From: Moniliella sp. 'wahieum' | Taxonomy: Eukaryota; Basidiomycota; Moniliellomycetes; Moniliellales; Moniliellaceae | DNA length: 64,000 nt | Direction of reading: 5' to 3' | NCBI GenBank assembly: GCA_003971905.1 | Contig: RSEE01000045.1 | Span: forward strand, 434,001-498,000 | Shown: positions 30,356 to 42,002 of the stretch, piece after piece | How positions within the stretch are numbered: the first letter of the stretch is position 1 | Layout: each line of letters starts with the position of its first letter | Translations under genes and position numbers: made by a program | Notes under the pieces: generated by a model | What the model was told of the DNA's origin: nothing | Seen by the model: only the letters and a program-made list of their open reading frames with translations | The model's database searches: none

Positions 30356-33056
30356 TTACAAGTCCTCGTGGGCCACCGACGTGGGCGTCTCGACCACATC
30401 CGAGCTGACCGTAGCCGACACAGGGGGAGTAGATGAGATAGAGGCCGCGAGCGGTTGCTCCGTAAGAATTTCCACCACCTCAGGCACCTCCGAGGCGGCC
30501 TTTGTGGCAGAAGCACCGGGGGGCGGAAGCTCCTCCGTAGCCTCAGCCGGCGCAGGCTCAGTCGGCTTGGTCGGCGTTAGATCCTCCGAGCTTGCCTCCT
30601 CCGAGGTCACGGCCGGAACCACCTCCGGTTCAGGAGTAGTCACAGGAACAATAGGGATACTCTTCTCTGCTGCGACCGCAGATGCCGATGCCACCGATGC
30701 CGTTGCGGCCTGTGCAGCGAATGACGCACTTAGTGCGGCTTCTTCCGTCCCCACAGGCTGGACAACACTTGTCGTGCCCACATGGAATTGTGGCTCTTCC
30801 GCAGCTGAGGCAGGTGTCGGCGCTTCAGCGAAGAGAGTCTTAGTGCCGAGCTCTTCCCCAGCCGTCGGCTCGGTCTCCAGGTGAGAGGTCAATCTGCTCC
30901 GCTTGGTGCTCCTTCACTTCACTTTCCACCTCTTCTGCTGCGTCGATGCGGGTAGTGGTGTCAATCTCAGGAGGTGGACCAACGTATAGGTCCTCATCCG
31001 AGTTTTCGGGAACAATCTCCTCCCATCCCAGACTCTCACGAGCTTTAGAAGCCGCATCAAGAAGAGCACGAGGAATCTGGGTCTGTATGTCCTTGGCCGC
31101 ATCTGCGATTCGTTTAAGGGCGTCGAGAGCGAGGACGTGTCGCTTTAACCCCTCTTCGGGAGAAACGACGACTCTTTCGGTTGACGGCGCAGCTCCTCAA
31201 TGCCCACGGCGCCGTACCGGCGGATTGCTTCTGCTGCAGCCGAGTAAAGAAGGCCAGTCCGCTGTTGTAGGTCTGCTACATGCATCACCACATCCGGAGC
31301 AGCCTTGTTGGGGTCCACAACATCCAAGTCAGCCTTGACAGGCTTACCACGGTAGAGGACATCCTCAATTTCGGCGCGATAGAGTTTGGCGCGCATTTGC
31401 ATGTTCAAGTCCCAGCGACCAAAGCGGGTAACCGTCTCGCTATACTTGGCCTGGGACATGAGCCGTTGCTGGAATGATGTTGCAGCATCGACAAATTGCA
31501 GGACATCATCAGCCGACTTGATTGTCGACGCCTTCTCGCCGCCTCGTCAAGTTCGGTGATCACGGACTGGAGCTCCTTGCGCAGCTGCGCACCCTCGGCC
31601 AAGAGCTTGTTTTGCTCGCGCTTAAGCCCTTGCTTGGCAATCTCCACCCTTTCCTCGACCGGACGCGGGTCTTTGGCCGAAGACAAGGCCTCAAACCGCC
31701 GCTCCAAGCGGGCAATTGCTGCACCAGCCTCGCTGTCCACAAAGTCGGCCGTAAGTGTGGCGAAACGAACAGGCAAGTCAGCAATGGTACTGTCTCGCAG
31801 ATTCACAATCCGGTCGGTCCAAGTCTTGTACGACTTGCGAATGTGCTCTGTCAGCCCCACCTCCCACAAGTTAAGACGGTCATAGGTTGTTGCCTCCTCC
31901 TCCTTACGAAGCTCCTCCTTGCGTGCCATCTCTTCTGCTTGCTCGCCCAGAATTTGAGCACGGATCTTGGCAGTCAACGATTCCAGGAACGCGGGGTCGG
32001 GCTCTTGACTCCGGGGTTGCGCCCATGTCGCAGCCTTTTCTGAGACTTGACTGTACCATCCAGAAATGAGGAGGCCGAGAGATTGCAAGCGGGTCGAGGC
32101 AATGGCCTCACGAGTGCGTAGTGCTGATTGACTCTCCCAGAGTTTCGTCCCAAGCGAACGTAGGTGGGGCAGGACATAGGTGGCGTACGTGCGAGCAATT
32201 GTGGGAAACAGACGGTGGACCAATAGCGAGTAAGTGGTTCGGGCCGCCCGCGCCAGATGTGGATGGGCATGAACCATATACGCCTTCCACCCCGCACGAG
32301 CACTCGCATCCACGTGGGAATGTACAGCAGCCACATAGTGGTGCACGTCACGCCAGTACATGTCGTTTGTATCCCAACTCAGTTTTGAGGTTACTTAGGT
32401 GCGGATCGATGGCAGCATGGAACCTAGAAGCATAAGGAGCAGCCCAAGACGAGGCTGCATTGCTAAGGTGTGCTTGAACGGGCGCCACATGGGCACGGTA
32501 GAGCCCACTGCCAGTATGGCGGATCGCCTTGGCCGCTGGAGCAGTGACACGGTATCCGGCCTGGGCAAAAGGCGTAACTGCAGCCCATATGGCGCTGCTC
32601 GTTCATCCAGCGCTTGGGCATAGGGGCCCAAATGTGGACCAAGCACCTCGCTCGTCGAAGCAAGGGTGCGGCAGAGTCCGCGAGGGTCGGCAGCATTGTA
32701 CGTGAATGAAAAGGGGTAGCGGGGCAGGTCCACAGGGACATGTAGAGGGTGTACAGGATGCCCAAGCGCAAGAGGTGGCGTATCAGACTCCTCCCGGCCC
32801 GACGCTGAGGCAGAGGTTCATATCGCGCCTGGGGCTTGGAGGCGGATGACTTGGGGGAGCGGCAGGAGGACGGAGCGCAGTGGCGGCCTGGCGATCCGCA
32901 TCTGCGGCGGGGGGGGAGTGGCGATGGCGCGGAGGATGCGACATGGCGTCGGGAACCGCAACCGGGTGAAGCGGCGGTGGTGGTCAAGCGCTCGTGCGCG
33001 CTCGCAAGTGGCTGCTGGCCGGAGACTGTCGAGTGCGAACCACTGGCGACGGTCAC
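30356..33056 (-). CDS. Membrane-anchored long coiled-coil protein, basidiomycete type, function unknown
   Basis: From the N-terminus: a basic stretch (RRAGRSLIRHLL), one membrane segment (LLRLGILYTLYMSLWTCP), then a long run of amphipathic helices with recurring aromatic/His positions (VHHYVAAVHSHVDASARAGW, HPHLARAARTTYSLLVHRLF, YATYVLPHLRSLGTKLWES). A true coiled coil follows (LTAKIRAQILGEQAEEMARK, LERRFEALSSAKDPRPVEER), then EIEDVLYRGKPVKADLDVV and an acidic Pro/Ala/Glu/Thr-rich tail to the stop at 30356-30358. Frame slips lie near 32370, 31460, 31140 and 30890. The architecture resembles fungal proteins that databases call 'transcription factor hoxa13', although no homeodomain is present. 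MIC60 was considered, but its C-terminal mitofilin signature is missing. The start at 33056 is provisional; it could lie nearer 32900. Confidence 0.62.
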
Positions 33057-34783
33057 CGTTCATCACACTGGCCCTGCGCCTGGCTACGTCATGGGCCAGC
33101 AGCCACGTGGAAGGAACTGGGGTGATCATGTGATAGGGTTGCACTTCGGTTGCTTCTCTTCCGACTACGACTGGGGCAGAGGCGCTGGCTGATGGCTGCA
33201 GTAGGTGATTGGCACCAGCGGCACAGACCACCGCACGGTCCCGTCCTCATCGAATACTTCTGGCTAGTACCGATGTGGATGATCGATAAATATTGATGAG
33301 GCTGGGCCGATCTGCCAGCCCGCAGGGGAAACAAAATCTCCGTCTACAACACTTGCCGTCAAATGCCTAGCAGCCGTCAGTGTCACTTTCGCCTGCTTCA
33401 ATGGCAACGCTCGTGCTCAGCCTTTTGCGGACTTGACTTTTGAAGCCCGAGGTCTACAGATTTGCGGCCGACAAAAAAAAGGTCCACGGCTTTTTAAGTG
33501 ACGAAGGCTGCTTGCTTGCAACGCCAGAGGAGGCGTGTGGTTCCTTTTGCGTTGCCATTGCTGCTCAAGGCTTCCGTATTGAGTGAACTAAACAGAGTAC
33601 CCTGCTCATTGACGGTCGAATGTGAGCAGCGTGTATAGTCAAGGATGCACGCGACATGGTGCTTGCGCCTGGCCAACATGATAGCTTGAGCGCGATCAAC
33701 GTCGCTCTCGGAACGCATGTTTATTGCCCAGGTTAGTGCGCCCCTTGCACCTCACTGTGATTAGGCTCTCGTCTCATATAAAGGCTGGCGAGTGTATCGC
33801 CACCACCTTCCTCGTCCAGATTCTGCACTTCCTTTTTTGGCATGAGGTTTAACACTGCAATCCTACTTTCATGAAGGGAATTAAGATCACAGCGTGGTCG
33901 GTGTCACTGGGCGCCGACGACTGAGAGAACAATCGTTAGCCTCTTTCCCCCCTACCAAGCGCCCACGGGCCCACAGTCATATGTGCAAACCCCGCAGGGC
34001 AAAGGCAACCATTCTATATGATGTTGTGCTTCGTTACATTGGTCTCTTTTAGGAGTGATGGCTGCGGTGCGCAATGTTGGGAAGAGAGACCACAGCCTCT
34101 CGAGAAGGGAAGCTCTAGCCGACGGGCAACGCAACGAGCGGGTGGGGAGTTGGCTAGCGACGCTGCGCACATGGGCTCATACTTTCCGGGGAATATTAGG
34201 TGAATGGAGAGGATATGTTTCTAAAGTGAGGTGTAGAAGTAGCCGCTATGCGAGAGTCATGCGAAAAGGGTCGAGTCTTACATAGCCGAGGTACCGTCCG
34301 GGCGGTAAGAGAGGTATATATGTTGGTGCTGTCTCAACCATCGGGGAAGGAGGGTGTGATAGAGTCCTCTTCACCCCATCTGCACCCACTAGTCACTGTA
34401 GCTGCCTCTCCATCGCAATATCCAGATCCAATATAGGGGAGGCATTTCAAACAGTGAGCGTCAGGTCATACGGTGTATGTTGATATGCGGGCAACTAACC
34501 TCTCTCTACTCTCCGAGTTTTTTTGTTGTCCCCAACTCTGAACGCACTACATCTAGTCTTTAACATAGAGACGCAAACACTTATAAGCCAGTCATGCGGG
34601 TCATGGAGACCGCTGGTAGTAACCAAAGAGCACTCAGCCACAGGATAAATAATACAGAACAAAAATGCGTATGGATAGTAGGTGGGTATACCTCCGTAAT
34701 CAGGGCGATCAGCTCGTACCGCCATCACATAAGAAGCCAAGACTCAAAAGCCCACCCTTGCCTCCTCATCGCCTGCCTTCTCC
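33057..34783. other. Intergenic region with no recognisable gene
   Basis: The left part, to about 33300, is promoter of the coiled-coil gene. The rest has moderate GC, an A-run at 33472-33480 and scattered short frames with no conserved features. No tRNA or repeat was found. Confidence 0.5.
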
Positions 34784-35998
34784 TCAGGCATCAGATGCCG
34801 CTGTGAAGCAGCTGAACGTTCGTCCATGTGCATGACTTGGGTCTCGACCGTAAATGGGACAACGCCCATGTTGTGTCTGTGGGAGGGGTTGGACGGAAAT
34901 GGGTAATGGAACTGTTCTCACAACCCTTGATCCCCGAAGTATTTTCCAACTCAACTTGATCAGCGATGACGTGGGTGCTATATCCACCTGGATCGCCGAC
35001 AGGCCTTCCTTCGCTCTCCCACTGCCCGAGTTCGAAAAAGAGGATAGGACACCTTTCAAGTCCATGTTTCCTCCCAGCTTCAGCAGCACGAGACGGTACG
35101 CACAAATTGAGGTGCAGGCGTTGGCTAGGGAGCCGTTGATGTCGGAATAAAGCCAGTTTTTGCTAAAGAAGAGCGCATTCAGCAAATTGACGCCCAGGGC
35201 ACAGCAAAAGTAAATCAATCCGTCAGCCATGAGACGTTGCTGGACCACCTTGGTGAGCATTGTTCGTTTGCTCAGCTTGAAGTTCCAATGGGCATCCAAA
35301 AAGAATGACCCAAAGGCGAGCAATGTAATGATCGTATCGTAGACGATGTTGGTGACATAGTAGACCCAGGGAACCTCATGACCGGGCATAGCGAACACAC
35401 ACACACCATGTTAAGAGCATGAGGACGAAACCAGTTATTAAGGGCCATATTGACCGAGAGTTGGGCAGACCACAGGATAGCGACGATGACCATGATGTAT
35501 CGGTTTCGGCGCCACATTGCCCAGGTGCGCACGGAAAAAATGAAGGATGCGGAAGAAGTAATTACGCTACCAAGAAAGATGGAAGCACGACCCACATTGT
35601 AACACTCTTTGGTCGTCCAGGACTTACTCCGGACAACATGGATGTAGAGTCCCAAGCAAATTGGGGCAGTGTAACGTGCGACAATAAAGGCTGGCGTGAC
35701 GAGCCATTTGAATCCCCGTTTGTAGTACATTTGCAGTTCAGCAGGAAATGTAAGTAGGATGCTGCCATGAGGATACCAGTTAGCGCGGGTTGGGCACAAG
35801 AGAGATGAGCCGAGAGGAGTGAGCGAGGGGAGATAGAGAAGCAAATACGTACTCCCACAGCAGGAAAGCTAGGGCAGCCGAGATGTACATCCCTCGCACC
35901 AGGTCCTGCTCCAAAATGGCAGTGGGGATAAGAGGGGGCAGCTGTACCCTTACTCCGGGTGGGGCAGGCAGCAGCAATTGGGATGCGTTGTCCGCCAT
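34784..35998 (-). CDS. Seven-helix membrane protein, DUF6533-type receptor-like
   Basis: Exon 1 (MADNASQLLLPAPPG ... GMYISAALAFLLW) is joined by a 91-nt intron (35762-35852) to DILLTFPAELQMYYKRGFKW, the characteristic first loop of DUF6533 proteins (a W-D/E-x-LLTF..E...W signature). Further helices follow: LVTPAFIVARYTAPICLGLY, ASIFLGSVITSSASFIFSVR, RYIMVIVAILWSAQLSVNMA, VPWVYYVTNIVYDTIITLLA, RLMADGLIYFCCALGVNLLN and ANACTSICAYRLVLLKLGG, then a Ser-rich cytosolic tail. Frame slips occur near 35410 and elsewhere. These orphan seven-helix proteins are expanded in Agaricomycetes; ligand and signalling partner are unknown. About 370 residues. The stop is at 34784-34786. Confidence 0.85.
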
Positions 35999-38361
35999 GG
36001 TTGGAGGTGATGCAGGTGGTTGGAGGTGATGAAGAGAGCGAGAGCGGGAGGTGGGGATGCTGGTGCTGAGGGTTGGAAAGAGACTAAGAGCCTTGTGAAG
36101 CTATAAGGCCCAAAGGCCCAAAAGAAACGCATCGTAACGCTAACGCGAATTCTCCTCATACAGGAAACATATGTGCAGGCACAATAGAGACAATAGAGGC
36201 GAAATCTCGTTGAAATCGTTGATCAGTATCAGTACACCAGTACACAGCAGTAAAACGTAAAGACAGTAATCGAGTAATCGAGCTAATCCTCAACAGTTTC
36301 TCGGTTCTCAGTCAGGCTCAGCGCGCGCTCAGCCAGCCACGGAACGTGGAACGTTCAGCACGTTCAGCGGATATGTCACTAGAGCACAGTGCCCTCTCAC
36401 TCGGTACCGGGGTACCAATGAGTAACTCAATACTCAGACATACTCAGCACTCTCAGTACTGAACGTAACTCGGTTCAGACGTTCTGGCCTCAGGGAGTAC
36501 GTCTGCGTACTGAGTCGGAGTCATCAGATCTCAGACCCTGTGCGACTCAATGTTTCAGCGATCTTTCGATCATCGATCCCAACGCCTCAACGATCTCGAC
36601 GTATGCCTATGTATAGTCACCGGTCACCGCACTCACCAACTGAGTGCTCTGATCGGCAGCCTAAGTGCCTGAGCCAAGGCGTGGGTGACCGATGTGACCG
36701 GTGACCGGTTCAAGTAGAGCCGCTCGTTAGCCGCCCTGATCCATTATACCCATTGGCGCCACACCACCACGCACCATGCATGATTAGTGAGAGACCGAGT
36801 AACGGGGTATTATGCAAGTACCAAGTACTGGATGCTTTCCTGTACTGTCGGGACTGGGTACTGGCGCCCGGACGCAGACTATGCCACCCTTTCCCCACAC
36901 CTGTCACTGCTGGAGCCCATCACTTGATCCGTTTGGATTGAGCCTTGCGCGTGCGATGGACCCATTGGTAGCGGCTCGCGCGATAGGAGTTGGAGATGAT
37001 ATATTGTGAGAGTTATCGGTGACTGGGTGGCTGGGCCCGCGTCCGGCCTTCCGCCATGCTGCGGGAGGGACAGTGGAACGGGTTGTTGGACCCGCGGCGC
37101 CGCCTCTCGGCGCAGCACATGTCCCGCCTAGCCACGTGGCATCGAAGACTGTGATACACTGATGGGCTCTGGGCCACTGGGGCCAAGAGCGCAGCTTCAA
37201 GCTGCTACGCACCAAGCTCTTGCAGCATTTCCAAAAGCGGCTACTCCTACCAATACGTACATTCCATTTTTGCTTCAAGCGTCGCCTGTCACACTAGTCA
37301 CACATTTCACACCACATGGGGCGGAGAGGCTGCTCCACACAGAACCCTATCACCAGATCACTAGCTTTCTCGCACAATGCATAATAACTTCATGCATGTC
37401 TCATGTTTCCCTAGCACTATGAGTCAGGTCCTCACTGGCGTAACTCTGTGGCACTATAGCTTTCCATTAAACTTCTAATTAAAAGCTGCCAATCTCGACC
37501 TTCTTCAAAAGATTCATCGACACACCACACCGAAGTATTTACAGAACGCCTCCATCCCCGCAAAGCCATTTCTTTGCAATCCACAAGCCACATCCTACCA
37601 CACCAGCATTCTCTCTTACATATTAATGCACACAAGCGCTATTTGAAGATGATATTATCGATCGATATCTCGATTATCCTTGCATCATGCATCATGAATC
37701 GAATCAATCACTAATCTCTTCATTGTGCAGGTAAGAATTGGCCGAACGTATACACCTTCTCGGCCCGATTTTTTCGAGTATTTTATATCTTGTCGATATA
37801 TCATGGTTTAAACCAATGGGACGAAGGTGTGCGGACGGGCACGGGCTCCCGGGTGATTCCGCCCGGGTTCCGTTCCTCGTCCGGCGGGTTCCGCTCTTCC
37901 TTCTTGTCATCCATCTGTTTACACTTCTGTCTGTCTGTCTGTCTGCGCTGCACCCGCACAGAATTTACCTTCCTTTCACCACCATCATGCATCATGGCTT
38001 CAAGTTTTTCATCCGTATCCACTTGCGCGGCATCCCCGCTTGGAGACGAATGGCGGCTGCCAGAGGGTCCAAACCAGCATCGCCGGACCTGACCTACCCT
38101 CAGGCCTCAGCCTCACCAGTGAGCTCACTGCTGAGGCTCAGCTGAGCGCGTTGAGCGATCAGTGAGCGAGATGATTCATGATCGGTGATCGATGATACAG
38201 AAGGACCGAGAAATGGCCGAAGTCCAACGATTGCTGCCGTCTTCTACCCACCAAAAAGTGTGCAACCCTACTGCTCCCCGACCTGCACGTGACGGGGGGG
38301 GCTGCGCCAACTATCGGGCATATGACAGAGTCGCGTGGACGCGTCCCTCCACCCACTTAAA
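35999..38361. repeat. Intergenic region rich in short palindromic words and simple repeats
   Basis: From 36200 to 36740 the DNA is a mosaic of words such as GAACGTGGAACGTTCAGCACG, CAGTACTGAACG, GATCATCGATC and GTGACCGGTGACCGGTTC. From 37440 to 37740 it is AT-rich with ATCGATCGATATCTCGAT and CATCATGCATCATG. A (TCTG)5 tract lies at 37926-37945. At 38100-38190 the word style returns (CTGAGGCTCAGCTGAGCGCG). No gene recognised. Confidence 0.55.
37926..37945 (+). repeat. Microsatellite (TCTG)5
   Basis: Five perfect TCTG units in an otherwise unique stretch; no coding context. Confidence 0.9.
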
Positions 38362-39574
38362 ATGCCCCCTACCCGTACTCACCGCCGGTGCCCCCATTGC
38401 GGCACCAACGACCACACTGGCACACGGTGCCCCTTCAATCCACTCCCACGTTTGTGCCCCCACGGCCGTCGACCTGGCTACAAGGCTGCCGCGGAGCGGT
38501 GGAGCAAGGAGAGACGTGGAAAGCAATTGGGTCTTTGCGACAAAAATAAGGTGGGGGGGGGAAGGACAAGAAGAGGGGGGGAAGACAAGAAGAGAGGGGG
38601 GACAAAGGGGATTGGTGGAAGGATGGAGTAAGGATGATCGATGGTCCAGAGGTGGCGGGCTCGATCCATGTAACGTGAATTACGACGACCCTGTCGCAGG
38701 CGGGCCCTGCCAGGGGCTCACTCAGGTTGGTGGGGTACAGTCCCTTACGTGAAAGACGGCTCACGGTAGTGTCGAGCTTGGGCTATCCGAGCGAGGAGAG
38801 AAGCCTTTGGGCGTGAAGCCGAGGCGGCTGCACGCGTGGCAAGGCTGCGTATACGCCGGCTGGAGGGTAGTAACGTGCCTGTTGAAGCCTCCGGGGCTGA
38901 GAGACGGGTAGATGCAGTGGAGCGGACAGACACTGCCAGGGCTGAGGCATGATGGCAGTGGTGTCAAAGGAACCCACGCGACATGCTGTGGTATGGAGAA
39001 CCGACGCGGCTGATGGAAGGCTCACGCGACTGGGCCGATGGAAAGTTGAAGGACGAGGTTGGATGATGAAGATGATGCAGCTACTAAGTGGAGACGAGAG
39101 GTTGCCTGTATTACTGAATCATTGGCTGGAAACGTTCAGGAGTTGGACAGGAAAGCGGGAAGGACGAGAACGGAAGGTGGGAAAGGATCCCCACCATCGA
39201 GGATGCTGACTGTTGGTTGGCCCCTTTTTAGTAACCCCCTTCTGTCTAAGCCCCATCGCACTGGGATAGATGTTGACAGAGCGAAGCAGACGAAGCTGCT
39301 ACAGAGTGCGACTTTTGGGAGCACTCGCGATCTATGATGAGCTGCAAAGCAGCCTTCAGACAGGCGTGAAGGCAAAGGGGTGACCACAAGTCTATACAAG
39401 CATCTGAAGGAAAGCAGGCAGAGAGAAGAAGGGAGATGGAGCGAGCAAGGCGTGCGCGGCCTGCGAGCGGAACTCTTTCGACCGGCTAAGCGAGAGCGTC
39501 ACCGATTCACTGAGGGGTGCAGGGGAGGCCTAGCACTACCACCCCAACGAAGCAAGCGGAGGCTGCGAAGGGAC
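38362..39574 (+). pseudogene. Decayed or heavily broken locus: N-terminal CCHC zinc knuckle followed by coiled-coil segments
   Basis: An ATG at 38362 opens MPPTRTHRRCPHCGTNDHTG, in which CPHCGTNDHTGTRC is an exact C-x2-C-x4-H-x4-C zinc knuckle. A basic stretch follows (KAAAERWSKERRGKQLG), then G/A-rich DNA from 38550 that may be an intron. From about 38770, pieces in several frames look like one coiled coil: FGREAEAAARVARLRIRRLE, AERRVDAVERTDTARAEA, RREVACITESLAGNVQELDR. They extend to about 39570. I could not join them with confidence, since both frame slips and in-frame stops are present. Zinc knuckles bind single-stranded nucleic acid. The piece at 1-433 could be the C-terminus of a relative. 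Whether this is a live gene damaged by sequencing error or a real relic is open. Confidence 0.45.
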
Positions 39575-42002
39575 TAAGAATATCATCCGATAGCACTTCC
39601 TCGTAGTCCATGGAGAGACTACACCTAGTACAGAAAACTATGCCTCTCGCAGTGAAGCGCATTCTCAGAACACAAACACGCCACAGTCGCCGTCACAGTC
39701 AATTAGTCACTAGTCCCTAGTGGCTGCTTCAATGTCACATGTCACGTGTCACTAGATCACATGTCACATGTCAGATCGACTGTGGCGTCGGCGCCAACGG
39801 CCCCAGGGGTTACCGGTTAGGGATTAATGCATGTTAATGCTTAACCGGTTAGGCCGAAGGCCTAAGGCCGTTACGGTATAAACGGTGGCAATAAAAACGA
39901 CCCCCCTTTCACGGACTCCGTCTGCTTCGAGCGGCCCAGGATGCAGGATCTCATGCTAAGCTTTCATGCTTTAACGTTTAATGTTTAACGTTTAACGTTT
40001 AACCTAGAGCAGGAAGCGCTTCAAGCTTCTGAGATATAGTAACCATCCCTATAGAGTAAACACTAAGCATTAGTCACTAGTACCGAGTAAGTCACTAATG
40101 ACCTAGTGACGCTCACTAGTCACTATTGGTAACTGTGCGGGGAAATTATAAAGGGTATAATCAGTAACCGATTACGGTAACCGACAACCCTCCCTAAAAC
40201 TCAGAGCGGCCGAGGCCTGCTGAGCCAACAGGCTGGGGCTCAGCTTGAGGCCGGAGTGCCTACTGAGCCAGGCCCTGAGCGCTGAGAGTCTCAGCGGCTC
40301 AGGACCGCGCCAGGTCGAGCCTTCCCAGCTATACGAACCCCCAAACTGAAGCCGCGAGTGCTCGTTGTCGAGCCACCCGGTGGCTCGTGTGTTTGGTGGC
40401 CAAAAGGACCCTACGTCCTGAGCTCCTTAGGCCTAGGAGCTGCGTCATTTTCCTGCTTCTATCCTCCCTTTGTTCCTCAGCTACTAACGCACCTTGGTGG
40501 TGAGACCGGCTGTTTGATGTTCCTCTGTATAGGCATTGTTTTTGGTTCGTCGCTTAGACCACTGCAATATTTACCAATTAGACATCTCCACTAGTGCGAT
40601 TGTATAACCGTCGGGGACCATCCGGACTTCAGGGTCTCATTATAGAGGAACAGCTCTTTTCGCTCATCCAGAGTGAGTACCAGTGAGCAGCGCCGGTGAT
40701 CGCCCGGCAGCACTCACTGTACTCACTATTCCCATACCCTTCGTCCTGCGTATTTCGTCAGCCACTGATGAGCGCCACTCCGCACTGTAATATGTACTCT
40801 GTAACCATCAGCGCCTTCTGAAATCGGGCTAGGCCGAAGCCCTCCTCCTTCCGTCTCGTTTCCCTACAGAACGATTCACCTCTTCGAACGTGCTTCTCAG
40901 TTGGCCCAGGATCAGTTCAGCCAATACCAAACTATTAACCATTCATCAGACAGAGGCCTATAAGGTGGCCATCAAAGCCAAAGGCGACATGTTTTCGCGA
41001 TTTTCTGCAGTACCTATTATATACATGTTATTCCCAACCGACGTTCTCATTCGACCAAAAGATCGCGAAAATGGTCGGCGAAAAGACACGAGACGCGTGT
41101 ACTACTACCCATGGATATGTTCTCCCAAAAGCATTTCTCGCGTGTCAATTCAACGAGGTGAGTGACTTGTTCTATACGGTGTTTTGTTGGATTTGCGCTA
41201 TTCATATTGGCACTCCCCTCCCCTGTCATAGGGGGCTAATCCCACAGGACCCGACAAGGAGGAAACTAAGGAGAACACCATGAGGGGAATGGGGAAAATC
41301 GTTTGAGGAGTGAAGCCACAGCGTTAGCCGTTGAAAATAAGGAAAAAGCGAAGACTAAAAAGGAGTTTTAATTGGGGGATACGACGAAAACGATGGAAGA
41401 GAACCAAGAATAGAGCATTCGTCTCTTCTTTATTTACGCACCCCATCTGTCCAGCCGCAACGCTCTACGGATGCACACTACATCAGAACGCCAGTGATAA
41501 TATTAGGAGGGCCACACTGCCAGGGAGATTCGACCCGACAACACCGCTCCCCGCCGGCAAATGACGAGGGGAGAAAAGAGGACAGAATGGATACAAGAAA
41601 GAGGAAGAGAAGAGGAGAGGAGAGGAGAGAGATGAGAGGAGAGGTGAGGAGATTTATCCACGCGTTTGGCATCAACATTTAGTTATTCCATCCTTCCATC
41701 AGGATGCTACACGATAGGAGGCGCCAGCGTGCTTCCGTTCGATTCGACTCCCCCCCCCCCCCCCCCCCTCCTGGCTCTACACGAGAGCTCCGGTGCCTCG
41801 AATCAAACCTTTTGAAGTAGTAGGTATAGTAAGCAGGAACACTTGCCCAAAGACATGTTGATCACTGGATGCAGAAGAGTTCGGGGACCACTTCGGGAGT
41901 CCGTCTCCCTGAATATAGCAGGCTATATAGCCCTTATGTGCCAGAAAATGTGGCAATCTAATTGTGGTCACCAGAATGTGGACAAGCGACACTACATCCT
42001 AC
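39575..42002. other. Gene-poor region: palindromic words, then low-GC sequence
   Basis: 39660-40110 is dense in words (GTCACATGTCACGTGTCACT, ACCGGTTAGG/CCTAACCGGT-like pairs, GTTTAACGTTTAACGTTTAA at about 39978-40000, ACTAGTCACTAG). From 40320 to 41420 the sequence is lower in GC with short open frames (for example 40890-41165), with no family recognised; these may be transposon remnants. A purine-rich GAGGAGAGGAG tract (about 41600-41655) and a 19-nt C run follow. Confidence 0.5.
41750..41768 (+). repeat. 19-nt poly-C run
   Basis: An uninterrupted C tract, the longest homopolymer in the window, lies about 100 nt downstream of a purine-rich GAGGAGAGG tract (41600-41655). Its true length is uncertain given the evident homopolymer errors. 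Confidence 0.85.

Noticed and set aside
30356..33056. MICOS subunit MIC60 (mitofilin)
   Set aside because: A membrane anchor plus coiled coil fits, but the conserved C-terminal mitofilin signature is absent and the protein ends in an acidic low-complexity tail.
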